The translations under genes and the position numbers were made by a program. The notes under the pieces were generated by a model, which was given only the letters and a program-made list of their open reading frames with translations, ran no database searches and was not told the DNA's origin. From contig JAPJBO010000151.1 in assembly GCA_030068145.1 (NCBI GenBank), forward strand, positions 1 through 64,000: a stretch of DNA of 64,000 nt. The letters are read 5' to 3'. Positions 31,271 to 43,262 of the stretch are shown one piece after another; the stretch's first letter is position 1, and each line of letters begins with the position of its first letter. The DNA comes from Diplonema papillatum. Its lineage: Eukaryota > Euglenozoa > Diplonemea > Diplonemida > Diplonemidae.

Positions 31271-32254
31271 TAGCCTCCGCTAGGGGTGGCCGCTTGAGCG
31301 GCGCCGATCCAAGCGCGCACAGCAGCAGTGACGCGTCGGCAAGATTTTGCAGTTCAGGATGTTAGCGCGTGTCGGCAGGGTGCCGTGATCGGAGCAAGCT
31401 TGACGCCACAACAAAAAGAGACTGCACTGCGAGAGCGAGGGGATGCCGATATGGGCCAGGGAAGACGGGAGTGGGGCAGTTGGTCAGTGATTTATCACAG
31501 ACAAAAAAAAAAAGAGAAAAAGAAAGAAGCGCTGGGAAAGGTGCTCTACTTGGAGCCTTACCTTGGTCGGCACTGCAATTTCAGCTGCCGGTATGTAGAG
31601 TGGGGAATGCGACCAGGCCATAGTTAGCATTGAGTTCTGTAAATTGCAAGTGCCATGAAGGCAAGCGTGGGACAGCACGGGGCTTGTGCAGGGGTCATGG
31701 GTCTAAATAAGGATCCGGGGCCCGGCGTCCGGTGTCAGGCTATTTTTAGCGTTATTTGTGGATTGGAAGGTCGGCATTCTAAAGTCTCCGGTTGAGATTA
31801 TTTTTAGAGTGAAAGGTATTTTTCTGGGGGGGGTTTTCCGGTGTGTGGGTGACCATTTGTACTTGGAGTTCCCGAAAACCTGCAAAGTGTCGCCAATTTT
31901 TTCTCCTCGTGAAACTGATTCTTGAGGCCCAGTACATTGATGTAACAGGGGTTTTCCGTCAAAATTTGGCCCGTTACATTGATCATGACGTGTACAGGGC
32001 TAGCTCTGCTTGCCGCGCGCCGTGTGGTTTTTGAGTAAACGTTTTGCCGCGGCAATATAGGGGATGCCTCGGCAAGCGCCCGTCCAGTGGGCTCACGGAA
32101 ATGAGCATGTGCCTAGACGAGGTCGGAAGAAAGGCAACGACAACCCGCCGCACCTACACGGCTCACCACGTTTATAATCGCAATTTGATGACATGTGCCC
32201 ATATGTTTCTTTGCATGTGGTCACGTTGTGTCTTTTCACGGGTAACCGTCATAA

Positions 32255-32790
32255 TTATTGGAATAAAGCTGAACTGGGGAACAGGTAACAGACCGGGTAA
32301 ACCTGGGAGGTGTCCCAGATAGTCACCTGGGTGACTGTACCAGTGGTGCTACGTTCGCCTGCTGAATAAGCAGCTCGCCTGAACGCAAGATCTGCCATCG
32401 TATACTAGTGGTGGTTTCTGCATCCTATGACAGCGGCACGGGCTGTAGGATGTGCTAGCTAGTCCTACATACCATGCAGGGTCAAAACCTTGTGTCCTTT
32501 TAAAACGCACCCGCGGGGCCGATGGCCCCCAAAAAAAAAAAATTGGAAAAAAAGAAATTGCTCAACTTCCTCAAAAATTACCGCAGAGTTTGTTCCAAAA
32601 TTTTAAAATTCAAAAAACCCAATTTTTTTCCGGAAATTTTTTTTTGGCCATTTCCAAAAGACACAAGGTTTTGACCCTGCATGATACCAGGTGTCCCAGG
32701 TATTGCGGTCTGTCGTTAACCCGTTCCAGCATCAGTGCAGTTCGACATTATTCCAATTACGGTATATGCCGGATTCGCATGCTCACATTG
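32255..32790. mobile_element. Larger inverted-repeat element enclosing a MITE
   Basis: The ends are imperfect inverted repeats: left 32265-32330 reversed reads TGGGACACCTCCCAGGTTTA then CCCGGTCTGT, right 32690-32770 reads GTGTCCCAGGTATTGCGGTC then TGTCGTTAACCCGTTCCAGC. A related end occurs at 50030-50150. Confidence 0.65.
32473..32683. mobile_element. Nested MITE with ATAC target duplication
   Basis: A 211-bp element with terminal inverted repeats starting CATGCAGGGTCAAAACCTTG, identical over the first 24 bases apart from none or one mismatch, flanked by ATAC at 32469-32472 and 32684-32687. The interior is A/T-rich and non-coding. Confidence 0.92.
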
Positions 32791-32834
32791 TGCTTCAAGC
32801 GGTCTTGACATGCCAACCCCAGGGTGTATTGTTT

Positions 32835-32990
32835 GTGCGTGCCGGTTGATCGTTTTTCCACTTGTATTTACCCTGTGTGTATTCAGGTAAGGAATTCTGA
32901 TCAACCACCAAAACTCGCTGCCTACGCCTTTTTAGCCTGCACAATACATTGAAGGGCAACCCACAAGATTGTTAGTACTAAAAAAGACTG
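32835..32990 (+). repeat. SINE-like repeat S3, copy 3
   Basis: From GTGCGTGCCGGTTGATCG to GATTGTTAGTACTAAAAAAG, close to the copy at 12478. Confidence 0.75.
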
Positions 32991-33027
32991 CGCGACGCTG
33001 TAGTGAAGCAGCGTCTCGCGGAATAAA

Positions 33028-33190
33028 AATACTCGAGGGGCTGCCTTGTGCTTACTTCGAGAAGGAGGCTAGAGGGGGAGAAACAATACAACTACAAAAT
33101 GGGTCTTTTTTTGTTGAACGCTTACGCCCGCCACTGAACCCAGATTCACCTGTGTTTCGTGTGGGCTACAGCACATTTACCTCCTTATGG
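33028..33190 (+). mobile_element. SINE-like retroposon S1, 5' portion
   Basis: AAATACTCGAGGGGCTGCCT through CTACAGCACATTTACCTCCT. It lacks the 3' end and runs into an A-rich stretch with repeated AATCACA/AATCAAA words (33215-33330), which recur at 36450-36570. Confidence 0.8.
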
Positions 33191-33704
33191 GGTGGTCATG
33201 GTCATCTTTTGGAATCCCAAAAAATCAATCCAAATCGCAAAAAATCAAGAAAAATCACATAATATCACATAAGGTCAATCCAAATCAGAAAACAACGCAG
33301 AGGATCACAAAACAACGCAAAATGCAGGATTCCTTCAAACCTGGCTACCCTGCTGTATCTATCAGCTGTCAGTTGTGGCTTACCACGTTGTGACGTTGCA
33401 AGAAGTGTAGACTGCCCACGCAGCAGGCATAGTGGGCGTGCAGAAACGCAACTTTCTGGGCACGAGACGACATGACTGGGGCGTCTATGCGTATGGAAGG
33501 CTGAACTCTTCGCATTCCTTCGGGCACATCGGCCTTGGCGAAGTAGTAGCGCAAGTCAGGACAAAGAGGAAGGGGTAAGATAAGCGGCACGAAACTCTCG
33601 AATTCTTGACTAGCCGGACAGATCGCGGATTTTCTTCTTTCAGTAGATGAGGGAAGATGCAGTTTAATGTGAAGACACAGGAGGGGACGACAGAGTAAAC
33701 ACGA

Positions 33705-33835
33705 AGAAAGCGCGACTACGGCGGGCGGAAGTCGCTACGTCGGAGGCGCGGCGCGAACCGCGGCCCTGTCACAGAGGATGACTGCGCCGATAGTGACGCA
33801 ATCGGAGGCGTTCTGGCTGGCAGGCTGACGGCTGG
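33705..33835 (-). mobile_element. LINE C 3' end fragment
   Basis: Encodes the decayed C-terminus (SVTGPRFAPRLRRSDFRPP) matching LTGPRLAPRPRRNDLRPP of LINE C at 43.9 kb. No (TC)n follows this copy. Confidence 0.75.
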
Positions 33836-33955
33836 TTCAATCAAACCCGAAATTAGTACTCGGAGGAAAAGTCGTAGTTTAGTGTTCGGGGCAGATTTTC
33901 CCAGGTTTACTCTCCCTTTAGCCCCTTTCACCCAAAAAGACTTGATGCTAGCATC

Positions 33956-34954
33956 GGACCGGACAAAAGTTGGACCGCACGACGACAAACCAATTGGACC
34001 ATTTTGTCCGGCCCACCTTATTTCCGCCCGGGCACGTTTCCACTTAGTCGGGGTTGGGCCGAGGGGCATCAGGTGAAATAAGAAATGTCTCTTGCCAAAT
34101 GGGTAGTCGAACGCGAGAGATGCGAAGCACTCGAACAAGCCGTGGCAGGAAACGGCGCGGTGACAAAGAAGCAGGCGTTGGCGATCCAAGCAGAAGTGCG
34201 CGACAAGAACAAGGCAAAGGGCACTTCGCCACGGCAAGAAGGGGGTGGAGTGGTGCGAAACCGACAAGGAAAAGATCGTGAACTACGTAAGGGCGTACGG
34301 CTTGAACGGTGCAATCAGGCAGTGGTCAGCGGACGGGAACGAGAGACCGCTGTCCAAAGGAGGCGCGAAGCGGCTTTATGACGATTCTGTCAAACTCGAT
34401 GACGGGAAGACAGTGGCGGGAAAAAAGGGGCCGTCCGGCCCTGTTGTCAGAAAAGCAGCTGTTCATGCTGCTTACTGTTGCCCGGGTGACTGGCGCTGTG
34501 ACTACGTCCTTCGTCAGCAACTCAGCATGAGGAATAGTGAAGGCGTCTGCTGAACCGGAGTGCTTAGAAAGTGCAAACACTCTGTCGGTAGACTGGGCTC
34601 ATACTTTTTCCTTCACTGTCAGCCAACCTCGATCCACCTCGTTTACACTCTCGGCACGACAACCACAACCGATCGCGATCAAGCATCCTTTCGCTTGTGA
34701 TTACCTACCACAGGGCCATGGCTACCAATGGTTGGTGCTTGATGGGACACGGCGGGGTACGCAGTGCCGCGCAGTGTTCTAGAACACCGGTGGCGGGCTC
34801 ATGCGCGACGATATCAAACTACGGAGGTGAAGCGAGTGCTGTTCAGTGGCCAGCCGCGAGATTTCACTAAGTACACAGGACCCCCCGAAATCCGTTGGAC
34901 CGCGAGAGCTCAAAATAGGTGAGTTGGCGTTTTGTCCGGTCCAACTTATTTCTG
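33956..34954 (+). mobile_element. Decayed DNA transposon with GGACCGGACAAAA ends
   Basis: The outer sequences are inverted: GGACCGGACAAAAG near 33957 and CGTTTTGTCCGGTCC near 34940. Internally a second inverted end lies at 33998-34015. Between them are frameshifted transposase-like ORFs. Target duplication is not clear, so the boundaries are approximate. Confidence 0.5.
34085..34530 (+). pseudogene. Transposase N-terminal remnant, possibly pogo/Tc1-like
   Basis: Three frames in succession give MSLAKWVVERERCEALEQAV, then EKIVNYVRAYGLNGAIRQWS with LSKGGAKRLYD, then LSEKQLFMLLTVARVTGA. A helix-turn-helix-like stretch followed by a basic linker (KKGPSGPV) and an L-S-E-K-x-L block is the usual start of pogo-type transposases. 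No DDE catalytic region is visible, and the frame breaks twice. Confidence 0.4.
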
Positions 34955-35399
34955 TTTACGGTATCTGCTACTTGCGGATGCTTGCTCGTCTGCTGAGTGG
35001 CCGGCGACTTCTGTCTTTTGGCGCCTGCTTCTTTGGCCTCGTCTCGAAGTCTTTTCTTCGCCTTTGGGGATAACTGCCAGGGACACTTTTTCGTCAACCC
35101 AGGTGAGGCTACGCTCTGTTGCACAATTGTCGTTGTTGTACGCCATAGCATGCAACAAGTTATTCGCCCCTTTCATCACATCGAGATCTCGCCGGTTCAT
35201 CACCGAACATGTCCCGCACGAGTTGCCGCTCACTGCAGAAGTCCCCTGGCGCGGAAGCAGCTGCAGCAAACTGCGCAGCAACGAAAAGCCAAAAGTTCCT
35301 CGATGTCTGAGGACAACTCGGCTCAAAAACTGTGACGCGACGGGCCCGTCGCATGAGCCCGTCGGTGAACATGTAGGAATCTCATTGGTCCATTCATGC

Positions 35400-36260
35400 G
35401 CGTCTTTAATTAGAGCGGTCTGCAAAAAACTTTTGCAGCGCAGGCACAGACTTACCTCGTGCGCCACTGACAGCAATCCACGACAAAGCCCATTCAAACA
35501 TGCGCTTGTCCCCGACAACACGCGTGAGCGCGTAGGCTGTAGCCGTCAGTCCACCGAGCCGAATGCCGCTCACTTTCTCCCAGAACAAGGAACCTTGCAG
35601 AACAACGGACTTTACGCAGCCACTGCGTGAAAGCCGCGTTGTCGTGGACGTAGCCGGACAGCTGCTTTAGGTTTGAAGCGAAGTCGCTGTCGCTGCCCCT
35701 GTCTACCTCCGTACCGCACCCCAGCCCTGTAGAGCGGGTACGACATGTTTTTGCCGGTCTTGGCATCGGTCCAAGTGGCAGTACTGCGGTACCCGCTTTT
35801 GCTCCAGCTCAGAGGAGTGGCAGCTGTTTCCAGTCCAAGAACTGCCGTTCCGACAAGGCGGGAGAAGAGCGCGTCTCGCAGGTACAGCTCTCGCAGGCAG
35901 AGAGCTCGTGCGGTGTGCCGCGTCAGGCTTTGTATTCTTATCGGGATACCTTCGTCTGCGCATTCCTGCGCCAAATAATCTGCTGCGCGTACAGCTTGTC
36001 GTGTGCTGAGGGGACATGCACTGAGGAGACTCCGACCGAGAACGTCTGCAGGAAAGGGGACAACGGGAATCGTAGATGCTGAAGCTGCACGAGAGTGCAC
36101 AGGGTCCTGCAATACGACGCGGCTGAAGCAGGAGAAGGGAATACCGGATCCCAACAATACCCACTCGTCACCGTTGTAACCGAATACAGTCCCAGAAGAA
36201 ATCCATCCCCAACAATTCGAGCTTGGAGAACAGATCTGCCAAATCCATGCACCCCACACT
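35400..36260 (-). pseudogene. Unrecognised degenerate coding region
   Basis: On the minus strand a frame with ACPLSTRQAVRAADYLAQEC and RHTARALCLRELYLRDALFS has protein-like composition. It then shifts frame (DFASNLKQLSGYVHDNAAF) and again (FWEKVSGIRLGGLTATAYAL). The consistent strand and interlocking frames suggest a decayed gene or transposon ORF. I recognise no domain. Confidence 0.35.
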
Positions 36261-36639
36261 CATCTGGATACCGTTGCATGTGACCGCGACGTGCGTAACC
36301 GGTTCGGCAGGGCTGCGACATTGGCTGGGTCCATGGTGCTGAAATCATCCTCTTTTTTCCAAAAGTGGTTGTGTTAACACTCTCTAAAAAAACTGCCCAC
36401 AGGTAAACCGCTAAAACAGGTGCACTACAGCATCTGCCTGCTGACGACATCACAAAAAAAATCGTTCTAAATCACAAAAAATCAACAAAAATCGTCGTCC
36501 TGTTGCGTTAGTGGGGAGTCATTTGCATACCACACAAAAATCACACGGAATCACAACAGATCACATGACAGCCCATAATAATTTGTGATCCTCCCCGTTG
36601 ACCCGATGACCATGGCCACCCCAGTCCTTTGATCTTTTG

Positions 36640-36695
36640 CAACTGGCAGCCTCCTCAAGTATTTCCTACAAAGCAGGTGCTTATACAAAAAAAGA
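36640..36695 (+). mobile_element. SINE-like retroposon S1, 3' end only
   Basis: GCAACTGGCAGCCTCCTCAA through AGCAGGTGCTTATACAAAAA, the S1 3' end. From 36696 to 37072 nothing else is recognised. Confidence 0.8.
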
Positions 36696-37072
36696 AGCAC
36701 TTCAACATGCTGTAGGCCACGGGCCGTTTTCAGCTTTCGTTGTTCGTGGCCTCGCCACAGCCAGGATCGTCCATGCCGGGGAGGGGGAGCGAACGCGAAT
36801 CTTGGTTTGACGCAGAACCAAGGCAGAACACTGCTCTCATGCATGTTTGACAGGAGCATTCATTTCTTTTCGAGCCTAAGAAGCAGGGGGTACGATAATC
36901 AACGACCCCCAATGCAGGACTCTATAAGTATGATACCGTCGATCCCGAAGGACAACGTAGGTTGTCGTCCATTTTTAGAGTCAGAGCTCGCTGAAAACTG
37001 GCATTTCTGGGGTTCCAAAAGACAATGGTTTTTTGTTGCTCAAACAGGGCTACCAGCGCTAGGTACCAGGGC

Positions 37073-37310
37073 CTGCTACACGGAGCCAAGCTTCGCGTGT
37101 TCGGCGGTACTGCAGAGCCACGGGCCTACGGGTCAAGTGGCTACGGACTTCCCAAACTAAAGCATCAAGGCGTAGCGCACCTTCGGGCTTGGCGCTTGCG
37201 CTGAACACAAGCTAATTGTCGAGACGGTTAGCTACAGGGCAGAAGCGGACAGGGGTTGTTAGCACTGTGCTGCCTCCGACTCAAGCTTTGCAAGCTGTGG
37301 TTGACCATCA
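37073..37310 (+). repeat. Dispersed repeat S8, copy 1
   Basis: Shares CCCAAACTAAAGCATCAAGG and GCTGCCTCCGACTCAAGCTT with 39636-39795, and its first part (CACTGCAGAGCCACGGG-like) with 53128-53262. No intact ORF. Confidence 0.8.
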
Positions 37311-37437
37311 TTTTTCTTCTTTTGTTCTTCGCTCAAGCAGGGCCTCTTTGTGAAAGCCTTGCGCGGGGGGCGGGGGGGAAATCATATCGTATACTCAAAG
37401 CGGTTGTCCGGAAAAGATTCGTCTGGTGCTTTCTTGT

Positions 37438-37560
37438 TGTGTGCGCACTGTGCGCACCAGCGGAACTCGCCTGCTTTGGCAAGCTTGGCGGGGGGCTGGA
37501 GAAGGGCAATGCAACCTATCAAATCGGGCATGTTGCTGAACGCTCATGTACCCCACGGTG
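37438..37560 (+). repeat. SINE-like repeat S2, diverged copy
   Basis: TGTGCGCACCAGCGGAACTC followed by CCTGCTTTGGCAAG resembles the start of S2 before diverging. Confidence 0.55.
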
Positions 37561-37770
37561 GAGGCTGCAGCACATCTTACATCTTACTCCGAACAACATT
37601 TTATGGGGTCAACACTTGTAGAGGGTGCGGTGGTGAATTGAGTCGGTCTCTCATGCACGCTTGACAAAACATCAAGCTTTCGTCGATTTACTGCGTATCC
37701 ACAGTGAACACCAGCCACAAAAGATCGACCGAACGAGGCTTCGGAAGACGCACTTTTTATTTTGGGTAAG

Positions 37771-37937
37771 GTGCCTTAGGGGACTAGTCCCACTTGGAAA
37801 TTGTTACCTTGACTTTTGTCAGGGAAATGCACTCGGCAGAGCAACTTTTTTGCAAAGTTCTTACCAGGAATTGTAATGCAAAATAGGACTAGTCCCCTAA
37901 GGGCACATTTCACATTGGGACTAGTCCCCTAAGGCAC
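37771..37937. mobile_element. MITE with perfect 22-bp inverted repeats
   Basis: A 167-bp element whose ends are exact inverted repeats beginning GTGCCTTAGGGGACTAGTCC. A third copy of the end lies internally at 37884-37906. Each end contains the palindrome GGGACTAGTCCC. No obvious target duplication and no ORF. Confidence 0.88.
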
Positions 37938-37959
37938 TTTTCCCTTTTATTTTTGAAAG

Positions 37960-38145
37960 TATGCCAATACTGCAGGGAATAGTTGACTTAACCTCTTGAG
38001 TTTGTGCTAACCACGAATTGGGGAGTCGGGAGAACCTACAAAGCCAAAAGCAGGACCGACCCCCCCGTTCGTGAGAAAAAGCGAAGAATAAAAACACCTT
38101 TTTCCATCTATCTTTGTCAAGAGCTGCAACTCAACTATTCCTTGT
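37960..38145 (+). repeat. Dispersed repeat S4, copy 2
   Basis: Nearly identical to 26550-26745. From 38146 to 39080 no gene is seen; the region has short poly(T) runs only. Confidence 0.92.
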
Positions 38146-39111
38146 GCGAAGGACCTGTTTTGTATCTTTACGTGGCAGGTTCCAACGCTGCCAACGTTCT
38201 TTTTTAGAGTTAAAGTTCGCTTGAAACTCCGGGGTTTTAAAGTTTTTGTACTGACATGTCCAGCGCGGTATGTTATTCCAAAAATATGCCTTCGCTCTTT
38301 CGCTATCCTTTCAAAAACTGTTGCGTTGACGCATCCACACCTTTTTCTTTTTTTTTTTTTTTTTGAGCAGGCCGAGTCAGGGTATTAGCGTGACCCTCAA
38401 AATCGTGTACAACCTGAAAATAATGTGAGGGACAGCCATTTTCTGGTGGGAAAGCTATATTGGGCACTGTTTGTCTCGAAGATGTAAAAACAGGGGTTCG
38501 GCTAGAAGCTCTTCAGAAAAAGCGCAGTTTGCGCGGAAGAAAAGCCTCTGTTCGCTGTTGCACCGTGGTGCAGTGGGTTGGACCCCCGACCGACTGCACC
38601 AGGGTGCTTCGCCGAGGACCCCCGTGTTTCAGATCGGGTCCTCCCCGTCTTGTATATAAGAACGGGTTTGGCTTACTATTGTTGATTCAGGCCCCGCGCA
38701 GCGGAATTTTTTTTTTTTTGGATACACTTTTGCAGGGGTCTTTAAAAGTTTGGGGGTTGGAGCGGAAAACCCGGTGTCAGCCAAAAACCCGGTGTAAGGT
38801 CAATTTTTATTTTATTTTTTTTCCAACACTTGGGCAGCAGGGTGCCTTGGGACGAAAATCTACGCTCTAAACCGGGGTTTTGGGGAATCACACGGCATTC
38901 AGCGGTGACCCTACTGTAGCCCGACCCGCACAGTAGGCTGTCTTGACGCTTCGGGTGGGGGGAGACCTGCCCGCGCAGCGATATATTTTGTGGTGGTGAG
39001 CCACCTTTTGGCTTCTGCGTGCGTGTGCCGCCTCTGGTGCACGATTGAACCAGCGTTAAACTCCGGAACACCGATCCAGCAACTCTTTTTGTGGCGGTTT
39101 TGTGTTTCTTA

Positions 39112-39256
39112 AAGGAGCCCTGCGCCGCAGGCGCGGAAACTTTTAAACGGTCGCACTTACGGATGGGCAGTAGGGTGGCTCGTCACAACTAGGTTGGCTC
39201 ACATGTCAATTAAACCTGCGCCGCAGGCGCGGAAATTTTGACGGTCGCACTTACAG
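39112..39256. repeat. Direct repeat pair with GCGCCGCAGGCGCGG
   Basis: CCTGCGCCGCAGGCGCGGAA, then a CGGTCGCACTTAC block, occurs at 39119-39163 and 39210-39254. The GCGCCGCAGGCGC core is itself self-complementary apart from its centre. Confidence 0.8.
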
Positions 39257-39444
39257 CTAAACAGATGGACGGAAACACGTTGGTTGTTCACCGGCTGCAG
39301 CAGGTTTTCGTCCTGCACAACGCCCCTGCATTGCCTGCCACGGTGGAACACTGTGAACAGAATGAGCAAATAATGCGGTAGCCCCATTACAAAAGATACT
39401 CAGCCAATTTGGCGCCTTTCTGGCCAGCCAGCTAAGTACGAAGA

Positions 39445-39625
39445 TCGCAAAACAGTTTTCCGTGAAAGAAATTTCCGCCGGTGGTTTCTGCTATGAGAAG
39501 ATTTTTTCCATCAGGTTTCTGCCACGAGAATTTCCACCGATGTTCCGTTAGAAAACATTTCCACCAACAATTTCTGTTAGAAAAGTTTTGCGCCAAGCTT
39601 CCCGTGAAAGAAATTTCCGCCGCTG
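39445..39625. repeat. Degenerate tandem repeat, about 38-bp units
   Basis: Five diverged units alternating GAAATTTCCGCCG-like and GGTTTCTGCYA-like blocks. Confidence 0.65.
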
Positions 39626-39635
39626 GTTTCTGCCG

Positions 39636-39795
39636 ATTTCCCAAACTAAAGCATCAAGGCTTGGCGCACCTTGGGGCTTGGCGCTCGCGCTGAACACAAG
39701 CTCGTCGAGACGGTCAGCCGCAGGGCAGAGCGGACGGGGTTGCGGAACTGTGCTGCCTCCGACTCAAGCTTTGCAAAAAGCTGTGGTTGACCGTC
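39636..39795 (+). repeat. Dispersed repeat S8, copy 2
   Basis: Matches the second half of 37073-37310. From 39796 to 40600 no feature is supported. Confidence 0.8.
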
Positions 39796-40609
39796 ACGTT
39801 CCTGGACCAGGAGCGGCCTTTATTTTTTTTTTTCTTTTTTTCTCTTTTTCTTCTCCCCCGACGGGCGGCCAGGATTTGTTCATTCGAATTCATTCCCGAA
39901 ATCCTTGCCGGTTCGGAGGCTTTGCGCCGATGAACGAAGCAACGGTCGACCAGCATCAAGTGATCAAGGTTTGCCGCCGCCCCGAGGGAATGACTGGTGA
40001 AGACACGCTCTTGAGTGCGCCGCCGGGGAGTGTATTGGACGGACTCTCACCTTAGGCGACGCATGCACTGGAGGTTGAGCTCGTGCTGAGCACGACGCAG
40101 TACTCGTAGTGGAACTAGCACTGCGCCTCATAGAATCTAGGGAGGATGCCATTGGACATGCCACTAGGCATGCGCTGCCATCCCGGGTACAGGGTGAGGG
40201 GGTGCGACATGCTGGAGCACTACAGGGTGCACCAACAGCGCATCTTGCTCCAATTTCGGCGCCTGTGCAGTTGTATCGGCATGTGTATCCTTCCACTTGG
40301 TCGGGTGGCCAATCGCAATACTTTGTTTTTGAGCTGTGAAGCTGTAATTTCGACTGTCCAATCCGCGCAGCCACCGACGCTCCGCTAGCGCTGAGCTGCA
40401 AGGTCTAACCACCAGGCTCAGAGTACCAGGAACTGCTGTACGAGCAGAACCGTTTTTCGCAAGGAACCCGTTTCCTTCCGGGGGCTTCCCACCGCTGTTC
40501 GGCACGGCCTACTTTGTTTCTCTAGGCGGATTGGAGCGGCAAACCTGTCGTTCGGATTATTATTAGTCTTCAAAGAAACAAGTTTCTTTTCCTACAAAAA
40601 AGTGTGTGA

Positions 40610-40690
40610 AATCCGGTGTGCCACACCCGCAAATCCAGTGCAAATCCAGTGCAAATCCAGTGTGAAATCCAGTGGACACGCGCAAAAACA
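40610..40690. repeat. Cluster of CAAATCCAGTG motifs
   Basis: Four short direct copies of GCAAATCCAGTG after CACACCCGC, the same motif as in the foldback at 12845-13165. Confidence 0.8.
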
Positions 40691-41104
40691 GGTGATCACG
40701 TGTGATAAAGCTGTTAAGCACTGGGAACTTTTAAGTAACATGGACCACACTGGATCAGCATGCACTGCCGATAAGCAGCGGCTGCCGGCGTAACCCGCGA
40801 CACCTTCTATAGTAGTTGGGCTTTGTGAATTAACTACTGTGGGAAAGAGTAGGGACAATAGAGTTTTCGTTGACCGCGCTGCCCTGAATACAAATCCCGG
40901 ACGTGGTTTCAGGCGGAAGATTTGCAAATGATCTCGATCGGAAGGTCCTACTTGGGCGGTTCAGTATCCTCACACATTGCACGTGGCGAAAAAGAAATCC
41001 TGGAAGCTTGCAGGATTTCTTCAGGCGCCAATTGGATCCACAGGGTACGTGTCACCGCAGAACATTGGGCATGCTAGCTAGACAAGAGAAAGACATTCTT
41101 CTTT

Positions 41105-41245
41105 TTTCTGTTCGTGCGCACCAGCAAAACTCACCCGCCTCGGCAAGTAATAGGTTGGCAATGCAGTACGCTGTCAAGTGTTCGTTCTTGGTGCCAACGT
41201 CAATGCGATGTTGACACACAAAACAAAACAAAAAAAGAAGAAAAC
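41105..41245 (+). repeat. SINE-like repeat S2, diverged copy
   Basis: GTGCGCACCAGCAAAACTCA through GACACACAAAACAAAACAAA aligns with S2 at 45205 with an insertion. Confidence 0.65.
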
Positions 41246-41689
41246 GGAATCCGTAATACGACTGTCGCACCGACACAAACTAGTCCACTTTACCGCTTCC
41301 ACACCACGCAAACCCGGGGGAAGTCTTAGTTTGGTGTTCAGGCAGAACCTTGCCTCTCATGTATGATGATGCATGATAGCATCAAGTCTTCTTTGTGGGA
41401 ATGCGGAGGTTTCGTTTCCATTTTTCGTTTCGTCGTCGCCGACTCGTCGGTAGAAGAGGGTGTTCAGTTGCCGCGGGGAAAAAAAGTCGTTCGAGAGCGA
41501 GCCCTGAGACGAAGAACGCGGGTCCCTTTCCCATTTTTGCATTTCTTTTCTTTTCTAGCGGTTTTCTCTGCGGGAAGGATATCGTTGCATACGCTGGTAG
41601 CGCAACGGGCGAAGCAAAAAAAAAAAGACGGCGCTTCGTTTTGGTTATGCGCACTGTCCCTGCTTGTTTTGGCCCTGGCTCATCTCCAG

Positions 41690-41780
41690 GTTTTGAACTC
41701 TGATCGACAAAATAGACTGCATCTTGTTTGCCTCACAATGCTGGGCAACCCGTAATATTGCAAGTACAAAACCAAAATGC
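41690..41780 (+). repeat. SINE-like repeat S3, diverged copy
   Basis: CTGATCGACAAAATAGACTG through GGGCAACCCGTAATATTGCA and an A-rich end resembles S3 copies at 9478 and 12478. Confidence 0.5.
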
Positions 41781-42034
41781 GTCGGGGATAGCCTCGCGCA
41801 AAATGCAATGCAGAAGTATTGCCTTCTTTATAGTACCCGGTATCTGATAAAACACCACTCGGTGCAGGGACTGGAGGAAGAGGTTCTGTGTGATTCTCTC
41901 TTCGGAACCCAAACGGGAAGAGTTCCCCACGTTCGGTAATACTCGCAACTTGGATCGTTTTGCCTTTGGGCGGCTGTGACGCTACCAAGGTGGCGACTGA
42001 AACGCTTGCAAGCTAGACCACGTATCAGGACACT

Positions 42035-42310
42035 TCACTTCAAGCAGGCTTCTGAAGACCAGTCCCTTCACAAAAGCTGACTCACTTCAAGGTCTCTCAA
42101 GACCAGTCCCTTCACAAAAGCTGGCTCACTTCAAGGTCTCTCAAGACCAGTCCCTTCACAAAAGCTGGCTCACTTCAAGGTCTCTCAAGACCAGTCTCTT
42201 CACAAAAGCTGACTCACTTCAAGGTCTCTCAAGACCAGTCCCTTCACAGAGGTTGACCCACTGCAAGGCCCCTAAAACCCAGTCCTTTCACAAAGGTTGA
42301 CTCACTTCAC
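42035..42310. repeat. 44-bp tandem repeat, about six units
   Basis: Head-to-tail copies of CTCACTTCAAGGTCTCTCAA plus GACCAGTCCCTTCACAAAAG and CTGA, diverging at the right end. Confidence 0.93.
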
Positions 42311-42639
42311 GGTGACCAAGTGCGCCTTCATCAGCCGAGGCAATGGTGTCCCTGGGTCTTCATCGCAAGACAACATTGAACCGGGGGAAGGATCCCCGGT
42401 CTCTACCTCGCTTGCCCAGGCCGTCCATCCGCTTGCAAGTTAGATCATGCAGGTCACTTCACGTCGCTTGCAGGTCTACCGCGAGCGTTGCCATTCGCTG
42501 GTGCGTCGTTGCGGATCTCGCCCTGTTGTGTGGGAGTTTTTTGCTTTTTTTTTTTTCCACTCCCCGGCCGTGAAGCCGGTGAAGCCGCTGCGCCTTGATT
42601 GTTTTTGCCGTTGAATTTCAAGTGACGCAGGCTTCAGAC

Positions 42640-42870
42640 TCTTTTTTGGGGGGTTAAAGGTCGCTTGAAATTCCGGGGTTTAGGGTCTCCGGGTGACCGT
42701 TCATGAATGGGTTGTCTTAGAGCAAGAACGGGCTATATGGTTACGGGTTGTATATTTGGTGCACGCTTTCGTCATGGGTTATGACTAGCCATGTCCGGGA
42801 CTGTTTGTGACCGACACTAAGTACATTCCTTCGTGGAGTGTAGTCGTCGGCCCCTCACGTTCTACAAGTT
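42640..42870 (+). repeat. Dispersed repeat S5, copy 2
   Basis: Opposite orientation to 10215-10445, with about 85-90 percent visible identity. Confidence 0.85.
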
Positions 42871-43184
42871 GAGCAGGGGTTGCCTTGTAGCCCTTTTTGG
42901 TGTGAAAGAAGCTGCACATCATCAAGAAGCTTTACAGCTACTCACATTGCGACTTTCTTTTGGCTAGATTTGTCAGGAGAAAAGGGCGAGAAGGCATACC
43001 TTCCGCACACCACGAGACAGGCCGACACACATAGGCAGGAGGTCGTGGTTAGTCCACGCAAAGGTGTCCCGCTGCTGGACCAAGAAACGATACAAAGTCG
43101 AATATGACGGCGAGATAAAGTGCAGGAAGTCTTCGTTGCGTTCGAGGTGGTCCATCACGACGCGCTGTCGTGTTTTAGAGTGAA

Positions 43185-43262
43185 AGTTTGTGTTTCCAAC
43201 GATCGTACAGATTGGTGTCTTTCGACCTTCTGTTTGCTTGTTTGTTTTAAGTTAACAAACAA
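43185..43262 (-). repeat. Element S6, copy without a recognised neighbouring gene
   Basis: GTTTCCAACGATCGTACAGA, then TTGGTGTCTTTCGACC and TTTGCTTGTTTG, matching the copies at 15170 and 62822. No gene is recognised on the minus strand below it. Confidence 0.75.
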
